From Cenarchaeum sp. SB0675_bin_21 (GTDB taxonomy: Archaea; Thermoproteota; Nitrososphaeria; Nitrososphaerales; Nitrosopumilaceae): a DNA stretch of 51,811 nucleotides. The translations under genes and the position numbers were made by a program. The stretch spans positions 1 to 51,811 of the forward strand of contig VYCS01000041.1 of NCBI GenBank assembly GCA_009843815.1, in the 5' to 3' direction. This document shows, one piece after another, positions 41,092 to 50,435 of the stretch (the stretch's first letter is position 1; every line of letters starts with the position of its first letter). The notes below the pieces were generated by a model. The model was not told the DNA's origin, did no database searches, and saw nothing but the letters and a program-made list of their open reading frames with translations.

Positions 41092-43530
41092 ATGTTGCAT
41101 TACGCCATACCCATTGTATCGGTAGTGGTGTTGTTTTCAGGTGTGGCATACGCAGATACAAACTTTGATACGGTACGATTCATACAGTATCTGGACGAGG
41201 ATACTGCATTAGAAGAGGTCCGGAAAGGCAATATCGATATGTACTTTTGGAGGATTCCATCTGAACGGTTGGCTGAACCTGAAGATCGTGAGGGATTAAA
41301 GGTGTATGCATCTAGTGGAAACTCATACAGTCTACTGGTGAATCCGGCAGTTGCAGATACGTTCAATCCATTCTCCATACAAGAGATACGTTTTGCACTA
41401 AATTACATGGTGGATCGTAGCCTGATAGTGAATGAGTTGATGGGTGGATATGGCAGTATAATGATGTCATACTACGGGCCGCATGATCCCGAATACATAT
41501 CAGTGTTGGAAGAAATAGAATCATACAACTTTGTATATAATCCAATACTTGCAAATACAATGATACATGAGGCAATGACCAATGCAGGCGCCATAAAAGA
41601 GAACGACATGTGGATGATGAATGGCTCATCAGTGGAGATAAAGGTGGTAATTCGAAGTGATGACCCCACACGTAAATCCATAGGTGAGATACTATCATTT
41701 GAGCTGGAGAAGGCGGGCTTTATAGTACACAGGGACTATGGTGATCTGAACAAGGCATTTGTTGCTGTGTATGGCGCCAATCCGGCAGATTTAGGTTGGC
41801 ACATATACACAGAAGGATGGGGCCGTAGCGGCTTTGTCAGGTATGACTCTACAGGTCTGGCGCAGATGTACTCCCCGTGGTTCTCATTGATGCCCGGATA
41901 TAACGACCCCACCTTCTGGAACTATGAGAACCCACGTCTGGACAACTTGACACAGGCCATATACACAGGTAGTTTTGCATCTGCAGAGGAGAGAGTCGGG
42001 TTGATTCGACAGGCAGTATCAATAGGTGTAGACGAGAGTGTGCGTATATTTTTAGCTGGACGGACGGACCAATATGCAGTACATGAAGGTATAGATGGAG
42101 TCATAAACGACTTTGGTGCAGGCGTACCCACAAGATTCACACCCATAAATGCACGTGCCGACAAAGACACTCTAGATATAGGGGTCAAGCAGATATATCA
42201 GGGTTCATGGAATCCGGTCGGAGGGCTCAGTGACATCTACAGCAGACACATATGGAATACAGTCTGGGATCCTGCAATATTCAGACACCCATATTCAGGA
42301 GAAGCCATGCCCATAGGAGCCACATGGGAGGTAGAGACTGCAGGTCCGCATGGCACAATGGATGTACCTGCAGATGCCATACTGTGGGATGTTTCAACAC
42401 AGTCGTGGGCAGATGTGGGGGAAGGAGTGAACGCAACCAGTTATGCCACCATACATTATACATTTGGTAGTTGGCACCATGGCATTGAAACAAGTATGGA
42501 GGACGTACTATACTCGGCTTATTTTCTAGCCGAGTGGGGCACACAAGAAGGAGAAGATGACAGATCCTTTGATCCAGACTATACACCTAAGGCATCTCAA
42601 GCACTGGACAGCATAAAGGGGATTCGAGTCATAGACGAGAATACACTAGAAGTATACGTAGATTATTGGCACTTTGATGAGGGAGAGATAGCAGACTGGT
42701 CAGTCCTGGGACTGGCCATGCCGTGGGAGATATACTATGCCATGGAACAGGCAGTCATAGACGATAAGACCGCCTTCTCCAGATCAGCTGCTACTGTAAA
42801 GGAGGTAAGCTGGCTATCAGTATTGATTCCCGATGATGCGGCCATACTGTTACAGTATCTAGAGGAGTTTCAAGAGAACAATGTTACGCCTGTAGCACTA
42901 TCAGGTATCACTAATACTCACACAGAACGATATGACGCGGCCATATCATGGATAAAAGAGTACAATCATGCCGTCATCAGCAATGGCCCATATACTGTAC
43001 AGGGATACTCGCCAGAAGCTCGCACTATAACCATACAGCAGTTCCAAAGTGACAACTACCCGTTTGCAGCAGATGAATGGTCGCATTTGGAGAATGTAAG
43101 CATACCCCGCATTACAGACATATCAGTTCCAGAGACGGTCAGCGTCAATAGCCCCATGGAAGTGGTCGTAAATACAATGCATGCAACCAACCTCAAATAC
43201 TTTGTAACAGATTCAACTGATAGTGTTGTGGCATCTGGAGATGTGATACCCCAGCCCCAAGGAAATACAATACTTGTAGATACCACATCATTGACAGAGG
43301 GTGTTGCCAACTTTAAGATATTTGCATTATCCGATACAGTGTTAAGGCCGGACTCATACTCCAGTGGCTTTTTCGTGACAGATGCCCAATTACCTACCTC
43401 AGAAGAAGTGGAGGTTCAGGCAATGCCTCAGGATAATGAAGCGTGGTGGGTCGTAATTCCCATAGTAGCCATACTGATTGGTATTGGCATATCGTACAGA
43501 TATGTCAGATCAAGGCAAAAGTCTGTATGA
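41092..43530 (+). CDS. extracellular solute-binding protein (family 5), membrane-anchored
   Basis: A signal peptide (residues 3-20) leads into a large SBP_bac_5-type peptide/nickel-binding protein: RFIQYLDEDTALEEVRKG, LNYMVDRSLIVNELMGGYG, and a later domain with YTFGSWHHGIETSMEDVLYS typical of the family. Residues about 660-770 form an Ig-like beta domain (PETVSVNSPMEVVVNT), and a C-terminal membrane helix (WWVVIPIVAILIGIGISYRYV) anchors it. At 812 aa it is longer than most SBPs (500-600 aa) because of the Ig-like part. It is without a permease or ATPase gene nearby. Substrate unknown: oligopeptides or a metal complex. Confidence 0.8.
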   Translation: MLHYAIPIVSVVVLFSGVAYADTNFDTVRFIQYLDEDTALEEVRKGNIDMYFWRIPSERLAEPEDREGLKVYASSGNSYSLLVNPAVADTFNPFSIQEIRFALNYMVDRSLIVNELMGGYGSIMMSYYGPHDPEYISVLEEIESYNFVYNPILANTMIHEAMTNAGAIKENDMWMMNGSSVEIKVVIRSDDPTRKSIGEILSFELEKAGFIVHRDYGDLNKAFVAVYGANPADLGWHIYTEGWGRSGFVRYDSTGLAQMYSPWFSLMPGYNDPTFWNYENPRLDNLTQAIYTGSFASAEERVGLIRQAVSIGVDESVRIFLAGRTDQYAVHEGIDGVINDFGAGVPTRFTPINARADKDTLDIGVKQIYQGSWNPVGGLSDIYSRHIWNTVWDPAIFRHPYSGEAMPIGATWEVETAGPHGTMDVPADAILWDVSTQSWADVGEGVNATSYATIHYTFGSWHHGIETSMEDVLYSAYFLAEWGTQEGEDDRSFDPDYTPKASQALDSIKGIRVIDENTLEVYVDYWHFDEGEIADWSVLGLAMPWEIYYAMEQAVIDDKTAFSRSAATVKEVSWLSVLIPDDAAILLQYLEEFQENNVTPVALSGITNTHTERYDAAISWIKEYNHAVISNGPYTVQGYSPEARTITIQQFQSDNYPFAADEWSHLENVSIPRITDISVPETVSVNSPMEVVVNTMHATNLKYFVTDSTDSVVASGDVIPQPQGNTILVDTTSLTEGVANFKIFALSDTVLRPDSYSSGFFVTDAQLPTSEEVEVQAMPQDNEAWWVVIPIVAILIGIGISYRYVRSRQKSV

Positions 43531-44007
43531 CTTGGCTATATCATACATTTGGTCTTTAGTGTGGGCACCTGAGTACTCTTGTAGTGGGCCGGCGTTCAGC
43601 TCTAAAAATGTATGACCCCATCGAAACTTATCTAACAGCAAGATGGCTCTATCCATAAATCCAGTTATGTATAGTGCGGCAGATATCGCCTCAACTGTAC
43701 TAAGTTTGCCTATCTTTGCGTAGTTTGTGGGATTGCCTGCCAGTAATGGAGGCAGATGTCGCCCATGACTATACATTATACGGGTGAACTCTTGTGATGC
43801 CAGTCTCCAGGAGCAGTCAATTGCGCATATGTTACGATTATTATCCCTAGGAAGGAGGACCTCATCAGCGTATGGATGTAACAGCATGCTGTTGACAGGT
43901 ATGCGTCTTACGGGTATAGCCATCTTGAATTTTACCAACTTTGCAGCTGTACATTTTTTAGGATCATCCTGACCCATCATAACAATCTGTACTATATCAT
44001 ACGTCAT
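43510..44007 (-). CDS. tsr3: Tsr3, 16S/18S rRNA aminocarboxypropyltransferase
   Basis: Tsr3 adds the aminocarboxypropyl group from SAM to a hypermodified nucleotide in the small-subunit rRNA. Matching features: DPKKCTAAKLVKF at the start, ICAIDCSWRLASQEF, RHLPPLLAGNPTNYAKIGKLSTVEAISAALYI and FRWGHTFLELN. 165 aa is typical for archaea. It overlaps the solute-binding protein gene convergently by 21 bases and is preceded by a membrane-anchored gene overlapping by four bases. Confidence 0.9.
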   Translation of the reverse strand: MTYDIVQIVMMGQDDPKKCTAAKLVKFKMAIPVRRIPVNSMLLHPYADEVLLPRDNNRNICAIDCSWRLASQEFTRIMYSHGRHLPPLLAGNPTNYAKIGKLSTVEAISAALYITGFMDRAILLLDKFRWGHTFLELNAGPLQEYSGAHTKDQMYDIAKSYRLLP

Positions 44008-44498
44008 GGTCTTGCAGATGCAGACATCTCAATATAGTCATGGGTGGTAGTATTCAATTGCGCTATACGATTTAGAGTATCCACACTCTGCATATCATCC
44101 ATCAATATGACAGATTCGCGCAGCATGCTGTTAAATGCACGTAATGACTCGGTATACGCCGAGTAGCTCTCAGACCACTCTGCTGGCGGGCCAGTCGTGG
44201 CCAGTATGGATATCTGACCTACAGTCTGGTCCGACAACACCTGAGCTGCCTGGACATACTCGTCTACGGTTATTTGCCCGCTTAACACCATCTCGTACTG
44301 TTCTTGAAAGGATATCTGTAGTGTGTTGTGTATGTTTGAGACAGAGTCAAGTTGGGCCGCATAATCTGTAGTTACAAAGATGGTACCAGAATTTTGCGGT
44401 ACCACATATACAATAAAGCTCGCAGCAGTTATGGCTGCTAGTATGATAACGGTCAGTATAAGGCCCCTCTTGCTGAATCTGCCACGCCCTTTGGTCAT
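44004..44498 (-). CDS. hypothetical membrane-anchored protein
   Basis: From the ATG at 44498 the chain has a short basic N-terminus (MTKGRGRFSKRG), one membrane helix (LILTVIILAAITAASFIVYVV) and an outside helical part of about 120 residues with few hydrophobic runs. The longest reading opens 44 codons upstream, but the ATG here is a better start and lies near the divergent gene at 44569. No family. It could tether or sense; the stop overlaps tsr3. Confidence 0.6.
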   Translation of the reverse strand: MTKGRGRFSKRGLILTVIILAAITAASFIVYVVPQNSGTIFVTTDYAAQLDSVSNIHNTLQISFQEQYEMVLSGQITVDEYVQAAQVLSDQTVGQISILATTGPPAEWSESYSAYTESLRAFNSMLRESVILMDDMQSVDTLNRIAQLNTTTHDYIEMSASARP

Positions 44499-44568
44499 CA
44501 CATCGATATACAATACGTATGATATAAGCGCTAGAGGTTTAATTATACGACAAGTGTCATTGTATGTG

Positions 44569-44736
44569 ATGGACAAGTATCTGATGGTGATTCTTGCTTT
44601 GTTGGTAGGAGGGATGATAATAATGGCCACTCAAGAGAGATGGCTTCCGTTCTACGGTATGCTCGCAGGCGCCATCATTGTCATAATGTACTCATCGTAC
44701 AAAAATAGAAGAGAATACAAAAGGAAAAGAAGATGA
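44569..44736 (+). CDS. small two-span membrane protein, 55 aa
   Basis: MDKYLMVILALLVGGMII and a second hydrophobic helix (FYGMLAGAIIVIMYSSY) with a very basic C-terminus (KNRREYKRKRR). It is divergent from the membrane-anchored 44004 gene, so the 70-base gap (44499-44568) is probably a shared promoter. No family recognised. The longer reading from 44380 is a shadow. Confidence 0.6.
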   Translation: MDKYLMVILALLVGGMIIMATQERWLPFYGMLAGAIIVIMYSSYKNRREYKRKRR

Positions 44737-44743
44737 TTATACG

Positions 44744-45025
44744 TTACAGTTCAAGCCCAAACGACTCTGCAATCTTGGAGAATCGTTCATACGACTCCAA
44801 GTACTGTCGTCCTCTAGGGGTAATTACAAATGTGTGTCTGCCGTCATACTCTATCTTCGTGACCAAGCCAGCACCGGTAAGGTTATCCAGAAATTTTCCT
44901 AGTCTGGAATGCGAAAGATTTGCCCTGGTCAACAATGAAGTAGTTCCAATACCCTTCATACCTGAATCTTGGGTTACCGTCAGCAGATCTGCTATTATCT
45001 GCATACTAGTTCTATATGTGGCCAT
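44744..45025 (-). CDS. winged-helix transcription regulator
   Basis: A 93-aa protein with an N-terminal helix and wing pattern: QIIADLLTVTQDSGMKGIGTTSLLTRANLSHSRLGKFLDNLTGAGLVTKIEYDGRHTFVITPRGRQYLESYERF. This is a typical archaeal winged-helix DNA-binding domain, with no sensor domain. Target unknown; the divergent aquaporin at 45223 or the neighbour at 44569 are candidates. Confidence 0.75.
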   Translation of the reverse strand: MATYRTSMQIIADLLTVTQDSGMKGIGTTSLLTRANLSHSRLGKFLDNLTGAGLVTKIEYDGRHTFVITPRGRQYLESYERFSKIAESFGLEL

Positions 45026-45192
45026 TACAAGATATATAACATATATCCTTATATAACTTTGTTAGTTTTGGGGTACCGTGATGACTTGCCCGACATATGT
45101 AGCAGAGCATTCACTCCTAACAAGCTGGACAGAACAGGAATGATTCTTCGCAAAGACAACTCTCTAGGCTAACTACCGGTCCCCTTAACAAT

Positions 45193-45200
45193 AAATATAT
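45193..45200 (+). promoter_or_regulatory. TATA-like box for the aquaporin gene
   Basis: AAATATAT is centred about 26 bases before the ATG at 45223, the archaeal leaderless arrangement. Confidence 0.55.
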
Positions 45201-45222
45201 GGCCATAGCGAAGGTTTAGTGT

Positions 45223-45918
45223 ATGGTTAATCCTAGAGCATGGCTGGCAGAAGGCATATCTACATTTGCCTTGGTCTTCTTTGGGCCTTTAGCCATAATA
45301 TTGGCGATAGCTTACTTTGGTGAGGGTTTAGACACCATGTCAGTCTTCTTCATATCACTGGTCCATGGTGGAATAATTGGTATAATGATATATGCATTTG
45401 GTCACATATCAGGAGCACACATCAATCCAGCTGTAACGATTCCAATGATGATAGTGCGTCAGATTCCCATCAAAGATGGAATAGGGTATGTGATATCACA
45501 GATAGTTGGTGCCGTTATAGCATCACTCACGTTACTGACAATATTCCCAAAGTTGGGTATGGATGTAAATCTAGGAACGCAGCCAGGGCCTTCAGAGATA
45601 ATCAACAGCAGTGCAGCATCAGGTTTTGCCGTAGAGGCGATACTGACATTCTTCCTGCTGGTCACAATATGCATGACTGCTGCCCACAAAAAGGCTAGTG
45701 CTGGATGGGCAGGATTTGCAATAGGTGGGATGGTGTTTTTGATACACATGGTTGGAATACCATTAACGGGCGCATCAGTAAACCCGGCCAGAACATTTGG
45801 TCCAGCACTTGTCTCAGGATTCTGGGAGTTTCACTGGATGTATTGGGCAGCGCCCATAGTTGGCGGTATAATTGCAGTGGTCATAATGAAGTACATCTAT
45901 CTGAACAAAGAAGACTAG
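45223..45918 (+). CDS. MIP family aquaporin/glycerol facilitator
   Basis: Six membrane helices and both NPA boxes are present: GAHINPAVT and GASVNPARTFG. The chain is 231 aa, as usual for aquaporins. The pore selectivity (water or glycerol/small polyols) needs residues I did not model. A winged-helix regulator gene is divergent. A TATA-like box fits the start. Confidence 0.9.
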   Translation: MVNPRAWLAEGISTFALVFFGPLAIILAIAYFGEGLDTMSVFFISLVHGGIIGIMIYAFGHISGAHINPAVTIPMMIVRQIPIKDGIGYVISQIVGAVIASLTLLTIFPKLGMDVNLGTQPGPSEIINSSAASGFAVEAILTFFLLVTICMTAAHKKASAGWAGFAIGGMVFLIHMVGIPLTGASVNPARTFGPALVSGFWEFHWMYWAAPIVGGIIAVVIMKYIYLNKED

Positions 45919-45974
45919 AATACAAAAAACATACCCCCAATGAATAAAAGGTTCGCACCATCAGGTATCATATA

Positions 45975-46916
45975 ATGAAAGCAGTACATTTTGATGGGAC
46001 ATCGTTGGGGTTTAATCCAGAGTTTCCAGATCCCACAGATGGTACCATAGTACGCGTGGATCTTGCAGGAATATGCGGAACTGATATAGAGATAGCATCT
46101 GGCTACATGGGATACAAAGGTGTTCTAGGGCACGAGTTTGTGGGTACTGTAGTTAAGTCAGAGAGTGCAGCCTTGGTGGGTCAGCGCGTAGTAGGAGAGA
46201 TCAATGTTGCCTGCGAAAGGTGTCATACATGCGCAGCGGGTCTGACTCGTCACTGTCCACACAGGTCGGTCTTGGGCATACTAAACAGGAATGGAGCGTT
46301 TGCAGAGTACCTATCGCTGCCGGAGAGAAACCTACATGTCATACCAGATTCAGTATCAAATCATCAAGCGGTCTTTGTGGAGCCTCTCGCAGCTGCTTTT
46401 GAGATTTTAGAGCAGGTTCCATTGCGCCCAGAGTGGCGGGTAGCGGTTCTGGGCGATGGTCGGTTGGGACAACTGATATCCATGGTGCTGGACAGATATT
46501 CAAAGGTGAAATGTTTTGGAAGGCATCAAGATAAACTGGACAGACTAGAGAATCTTGGTGTGAGTGCCAGCATGTGTATAGAGTCAGCGGATATTGGCAG
46601 ATTCGATGTTGTGGTCGATGCAACCGGGAGTAGTTCTGGATTGATAGATGCCACAAAGCTGGCCCGGCCCAGGGGTACCATAATACTAAAGTCCACTACC
46701 GCCTCTGGCAGCAACCACAATCTCACACAGACCATAATAAACGAGTTTACCTTGGTGGGTTCGCGATGCGGTCCGTTTGCACCAGCAATAGATGCCTTGT
46801 CTTCAGGTATCATATCAGTAGAGGATATGGTGGACTGCACGTACAGTCTGGATAGATATGGGGAGGCGTTTGAGCGCGCCAAGAGTGGGGCGCTAAAGGT
46901 GCTGTTTGCACCATGA
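45975..46916 (+). CDS. zinc-containing alcohol/polyol dehydrogenase (MDR family)
   Basis: Medium-chain dehydrogenase: GICGTDIEIASG and GHEFVGTVV form the catalytic zinc site, CERCHTCAAGLTRHCPH the structural zinc site, and VAVLGDGRLGQLI is a nucleotide-binding loop. It resembles sugar or sorbitol-type dehydrogenases. Length 313 aa is slightly short of the usual 340-360 aa. Substrate unknown. It lies 57 bases after aquaporin on the same strand, so transport and oxidation of a polyol is a tempting but unproven link. Confidence 0.82.
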   Translation: MKAVHFDGTSLGFNPEFPDPTDGTIVRVDLAGICGTDIEIASGYMGYKGVLGHEFVGTVVKSESAALVGQRVVGEINVACERCHTCAAGLTRHCPHRSVLGILNRNGAFAEYLSLPERNLHVIPDSVSNHQAVFVEPLAAAFEILEQVPLRPEWRVAVLGDGRLGQLISMVLDRYSKVKCFGRHQDKLDRLENLGVSASMCIESADIGRFDVVVDATGSSSGLIDATKLARPRGTIILKSTTASGSNHNLTQTIINEFTLVGSRCGPFAPAIDALSSGIISVEDMVDCTYSLDRYGEAFERAKSGALKVLFAP

Positions 46917-47050
46917 CTCTTTTGAAGACAATACACAAATTTGTATGTTAAATTTAGTATTAGTGTGCAAACTTGCACCACAAGATACACGCCATGTTGC
47001 GCAAAAGTCAAAGAATCAACTCTTATATGAAAGATAAAAGTCATCGAAGT

Positions 47051-48109
47051 ATGAAATCAGCACGAATACCAGGTCCAAATGAACCTCTAAACCTGGTAGA
47101 GTCTGAGACTCCATCTCCAAAAGAGTCACAGGTATTGATCAAAGTTCTGGCTACAGGTGTATGCCACAGTGATCTCCACTTGTGGGAGGGCGGATACGAT
47201 ATGGGAGATGGGAACTTCATGAAGGTCACAGACAGAGGAGTAAAGTACCCTGTTACGCCAGGTCATGAAGTTGTAGGCACCATACATCAGACTGGTCCAG
47301 ACACAGGAGGGTACACGGTGGGCGAAAAAATTTTGGTATATCCATGGATTGGGTGCAGAAGATGTCCTGCATGTATGGCGGATAATGAGAATTTGTGTGA
47401 TACACCCCGTTCCTTAGGAGTCTTCCAAGATGGCGGATATGCAGATTATATGCTAGTTCCGCACCACAGGTATCTGGCAAGACTAGGTAATGTGAATGTA
47501 GAGGCGGCCACATCCTTGGCTTGTTCTGGTCTTACAGCATATACAGCAATAAAGAAGGCCAATGCTAACTCACCTCGTTATATAGTGATTGTGGGGGCAG
47601 GAGGTCTAGGACTCATGGGCGTGCAGATAGCTCATGCCATAACAGATGCCACCATAATTTGTGTAGATTTGAGTGAAAAGAAGTTAGAGACGGCTAGAAA
47701 GATGGGTGCTCACCATACGATAATATCCAAATCAGAGAATGCCGTAAAGGACATCATAAAGATATGCGATAACATGGGCGCAGATAGCGTTGTAGACTTT
47801 GTAAATGCATCTGCCACCGCCAAGTTGGGCATGGATGTTCTACGTAAACGGGGCAATATGGTGCTAGTGGGGCTATACGGAGGGCTACTAAACATATCGT
47901 TGGTCACCATACCATTAAAATCCATCACCATACAAGGAGCATATACTGGAAGTTATAATGATATGATAGAGTTACTAGATTTGGTCAAAAAAGGGCACAT
48001 AAACCCCATGATATCCAAGAGATATTCATTGCCAGAGTCGAATGACGCACTAATCGATCTGAAAAACCGTAAAATAACTGGTCGAGCCGTCATTACGCCA
48101 AATGTATAA
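47051..48109 (+). CDS. zinc-dependent alcohol dehydrogenase (MDR family)
   Basis: ATGVCHSDLHLWEGG and TPGHEVVGTIH form the catalytic zinc site; CRRCPACMADNENLC the structural zinc; IVIVGAGGLGLMGVQIA is the NAD(P) loop. Length from MKSARIPGPNEP is 352 aa, which is normal; the ORF opens 26 codons upstream but that part is not conserved-looking. It is the second MDR enzyme in a row. Its stop overlaps scpB by one base. Confidence 0.85.
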   Translation: MKSARIPGPNEPLNLVESETPSPKESQVLIKVLATGVCHSDLHLWEGGYDMGDGNFMKVTDRGVKYPVTPGHEVVGTIHQTGPDTGGYTVGEKILVYPWIGCRRCPACMADNENLCDTPRSLGVFQDGGYADYMLVPHHRYLARLGNVNVEAATSLACSGLTAYTAIKKANANSPRYIVIVGAGGLGLMGVQIAHAITDATIICVDLSEKKLETARKMGAHHTIISKSENAVKDIIKICDNMGADSVVDFVNASATAKLGMDVLRKRGNMVLVGLYGGLLNISLVTIPLKSITIQGAYTGSYNDMIELLDLVKKGHINPMISKRYSLPESNDALIDLKNRKITGRAVITPNV

Positions 48110-48621
48110 TGGCAGATGATACAGAACCCATTGCCAGACTTGAGGCAGCACTATATGCAGCAGGCAGGCCATTAGAGATATCTGAGTTAATACGTGTGTC
48201 AGGTACGGGATCAAAGACACGTACCATCAGCATGCTCAATGAGATAATGAAGAGGGTCAACAAACAGATGATGGCGCTAGAGGTGTCTCGGCTTCCTGAT
48301 GAGACATATGTTTTACAGCTAAAGCACGAGTATAGTGAAGTCATACGTAAGTTTGCCTCACAGCCACTGCTGTCCCGGGCCATGCAAAAGACGCTATCAT
48401 ATATTGCATTTATGCAACCCGTCTCCACTAAGCAGTTGGTTGAGACTCGAGGAAATGGCGTATACGCACATCTCAAGGAGCTAAAGCGGCTGGGTTTTGT
48501 AACGTATCAGGATGCAGGTAGACTAAAGATATACAACACCACAGACAAATTCGGTAGTTACTTTGGCATACATGACTCCCAAGAGCTAAAACAGAGACTC
48601 TTCAAAAAGATGAGAACGTGA
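48109..48621 (+). CDS. scpB: segregation and condensation protein B (ScpB)
   Basis: 170 aa, with two winged-helix halves: LEAALYAAGRPLEISEL and KTLSYIAFMQPVSTKQLVETRGNGVYAHLKELKRLGFVTYQDAGR. ScpB joins Smc and ScpA in condensin. No smc or scpA lies in the window. It follows the alcohol dehydrogenase directly with a one-base overlap and precedes S8e by 33 bases. Confidence 0.85.
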   Translation: MADDTEPIARLEAALYAAGRPLEISELIRVSGTGSKTRTISMLNEIMKRVNKQMMALEVSRLPDETYVLQLKHEYSEVIRKFASQPLLSRAMQKTLSYIAFMQPVSTKQLVETRGNGVYAHLKELKRLGFVTYQDAGRLKIYNTTDKFGSYFGIHDSQELKQRLFKKMRT

Positions 48622-48654
48622 CGCTTTAAATTAGAGGTATGTAGTCTTGTACAC

Positions 48655-49041
48655 ATGCGAAAATCTGTAGAGAATCTGGCTACCAGTAAATTGACAGGTG
48701 GGCGTAGGCATCCACTGCGCGTACGTCGCAAGTACGAGATGAATAGATACCCAAATGAGGCTTTAGCCAAGGATGCTCAGGTGACAGTTACCCGAAGGAC
48801 TCGAGGAGCCCACTCCAAGACTGCTCTAAAGACTGCCGAGTTTGTGAATTTGTCCGGGGTCGGCGATACCGTCATAAAATCAAAGATAGTCAAAGTCTTG
48901 TCGAATCCCACAAATAATGACTACCAACGCCGAGGTGTCATAACACGTGGAGCAATTCTGGAGACAGAGGAGGGAACCTGTCGCGTGGTATCAAGACCAG
49001 GGCAGGACGGCGTTGTCAATGCCATATTCATAAAGGAATGA
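48655..49041 (+). CDS. rps8e: 30S ribosomal protein S8e
   Basis: Full-length match to archaeal S8e: KSVENLATSKLTGGRRHPLRVRRKYEMNRYP at the N-terminus, and GVITRGAILETEEGTCRVVSRPGQDGVVNAIFI near the end. 128 aa is the usual archaeal length. It binds 16S rRNA. The aspartate dehydrogenase gene follows by four bases. Confidence 0.95.
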   Translation: MRKSVENLATSKLTGGRRHPLRVRRKYEMNRYPNEALAKDAQVTVTRRTRGAHSKTALKTAEFVNLSGVGDTVIKSKIVKVLSNPTNNDYQRRGVITRGAILETEEGTCRVVSRPGQDGVVNAIFIKE

Positions 49042-49045
49042 TATA

Positions 49046-49873
49046 ATGTCGCGGCCGCTCAAGAAAGTTGCCATACTAGGCTGTGGGTTCATCGGTACAC
49101 AGTTGGCATTAGCAATAGATTCAGGTGCAATACCCGCCAAGCTAGAGCGCGTATATGATTCATCAAAGTCAGCATCAAATGATCTGGTGGCACGACTAAA
49201 GTCAAAACCAGAGATAAGCCAAAATGCCCATCTACTGTCCTATCCGCCTGTTGATATCGTGGTAGAGGCTGCATCGCAGGATGCCGTTAGAGATATAGCA
49301 TTAAGTGTCATACAGAACCGTCGGGACATTATAATAATGAGTACTGGTGCCCTGCTGGACAGCACCATAAGTGAGGTATTATCTCAAGCATCCGAAGAGT
49401 TTGGTAGTAGAGTATACCTGCCCTCAGGGGCCATAGGAGGTCTGGACGCCATATATTCGGTGCGAGATCATATAAGAGAGATATCCATTACAACCACAAA
49501 GCACCCAACATCACTAAAAGATGCGCCATACTTTGCGCAGTCAGAGATAAATGTAAACGACATTGTCGATGATGTAGTAACATTATTCCAAGGTAGTGCC
49601 GCCGATGCAGTAAAACTCTTTCCAGCCAATGTGAATGTGGCAGCATCAGTATCTATGGCAGCAGGACAAGACGTCTCCGTCATAGTAAAAGCTGACCCAC
49701 ATATTACAACCAACACACATACTATACACGTACAAGGGAGTTTTGGTACAATGCAGTTTACGTTACAAAATTCCCCAGATCCTGACAATCCAAAGACCAG
49801 TAGATTGGCCGCCCTCTCGGCAATCAATACATTGTACAAATATTGTGCCCATGGAATTATTGTAGGTTCTTAG
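49046..49873 (+). CDS. L-aspartate dehydrogenase (NadX-type)
   Basis: An NAD-dependent dehydrogenase with VAILGCGFIGTQLALAID at the N-terminus and the family's GAIGGLDAI, VNVAASVSMA and DP-rich C-terminal parts. It converts aspartate to iminoaspartate, the first step of NAD synthesis in lineages that lack NadB. 275 aa is typical. It is closely coupled to S8e (four bases). Confidence 0.85.
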   Translation: MSRPLKKVAILGCGFIGTQLALAIDSGAIPAKLERVYDSSKSASNDLVARLKSKPEISQNAHLLSYPPVDIVVEAASQDAVRDIALSVIQNRRDIIIMSTGALLDSTISEVLSQASEEFGSRVYLPSGAIGGLDAIYSVRDHIREISITTTKHPTSLKDAPYFAQSEINVNDIVDDVVTLFQGSAADAVKLFPANVNVAASVSMAAGQDVSVIVKADPHITTNTHTIHVQGSFGTMQFTLQNSPDPDNPKTSRLAALSAINTLYKYCAHGIIVGS

Positions 49874-50435
49874 GCAAAAATACCAAAACACTTACCAATG
49901 GTTACCAAACACAAAATACTCATTATAGTAAATTAAATTTTAATATCTGTCTACTAAAAGTGGGAAAATCAAACATCATGTATGTAGTCCAAATCTTTCT
50001 GTCCAGACATATTCGACAAGACTACAATTCGATTGGGCTAGACCTCAATATGGACATGTGTAAAAAAACTGTATTTTATACATCTATAGATGAATTAGAC
50101 GTGAGGTTGAAGGCAGGATGCTATACAAAGAAACACAGCTTCAAACCACCACAATAGCAAAACCTTACTCCTGACCGAATATACGCCACAACACACAGTT
50201 ACTAATTCTCAATACAACTAGTCCTCAATATGACAAGTCCTCAATGCAGCAAGGATTAGAAGATATACTAAACATTAAATGTTTTTTTAATGACTAAAAT
50301 CTGATCATAGTTGTTTTAATATATTTTGAATATTATTTTTAGATAAATAAAAAATATAGTTTTAATGCCCATAAAGAGACCAGTCAAGTGAATTTAAATA
50401 ATATTTATTTATTAAATTTTATAGTGTGAACATCT
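49874..50435. other. AT-rich intergenic stretch, no convincing gene
   Basis: A 104-codon ORF (49843-50157) overlaps the end of the aspartate dehydrogenase gene and has an unlikely composition, so I leave it out. The strongest structure is the 16-bp tandem repeat at 50206-50253. The stretch from 50270 to 50430 is very A/T-rich. Confidence 0.5.
50206..50253. repeat. three imperfect 16-bp tandem repeats
   Basis: Units at 50206-50221 (TTCTCAATACAACTAG), 50222-50237 (TCCTCAATATGACAAG) and 50238-50253 (TCCTCAATGCAGCAAG) share the core TCAAT and a final AG. Candidate binding sites or a small slippage array. No matching repeat elsewhere in the window was seen. Confidence 0.6.

Noticed and set aside
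49843-50157. 104-aa ORF overlapping the aspartate dehydrogenase end
   Set aside because: Starts inside a known gene in another frame, A/T-driven composition, no motif.
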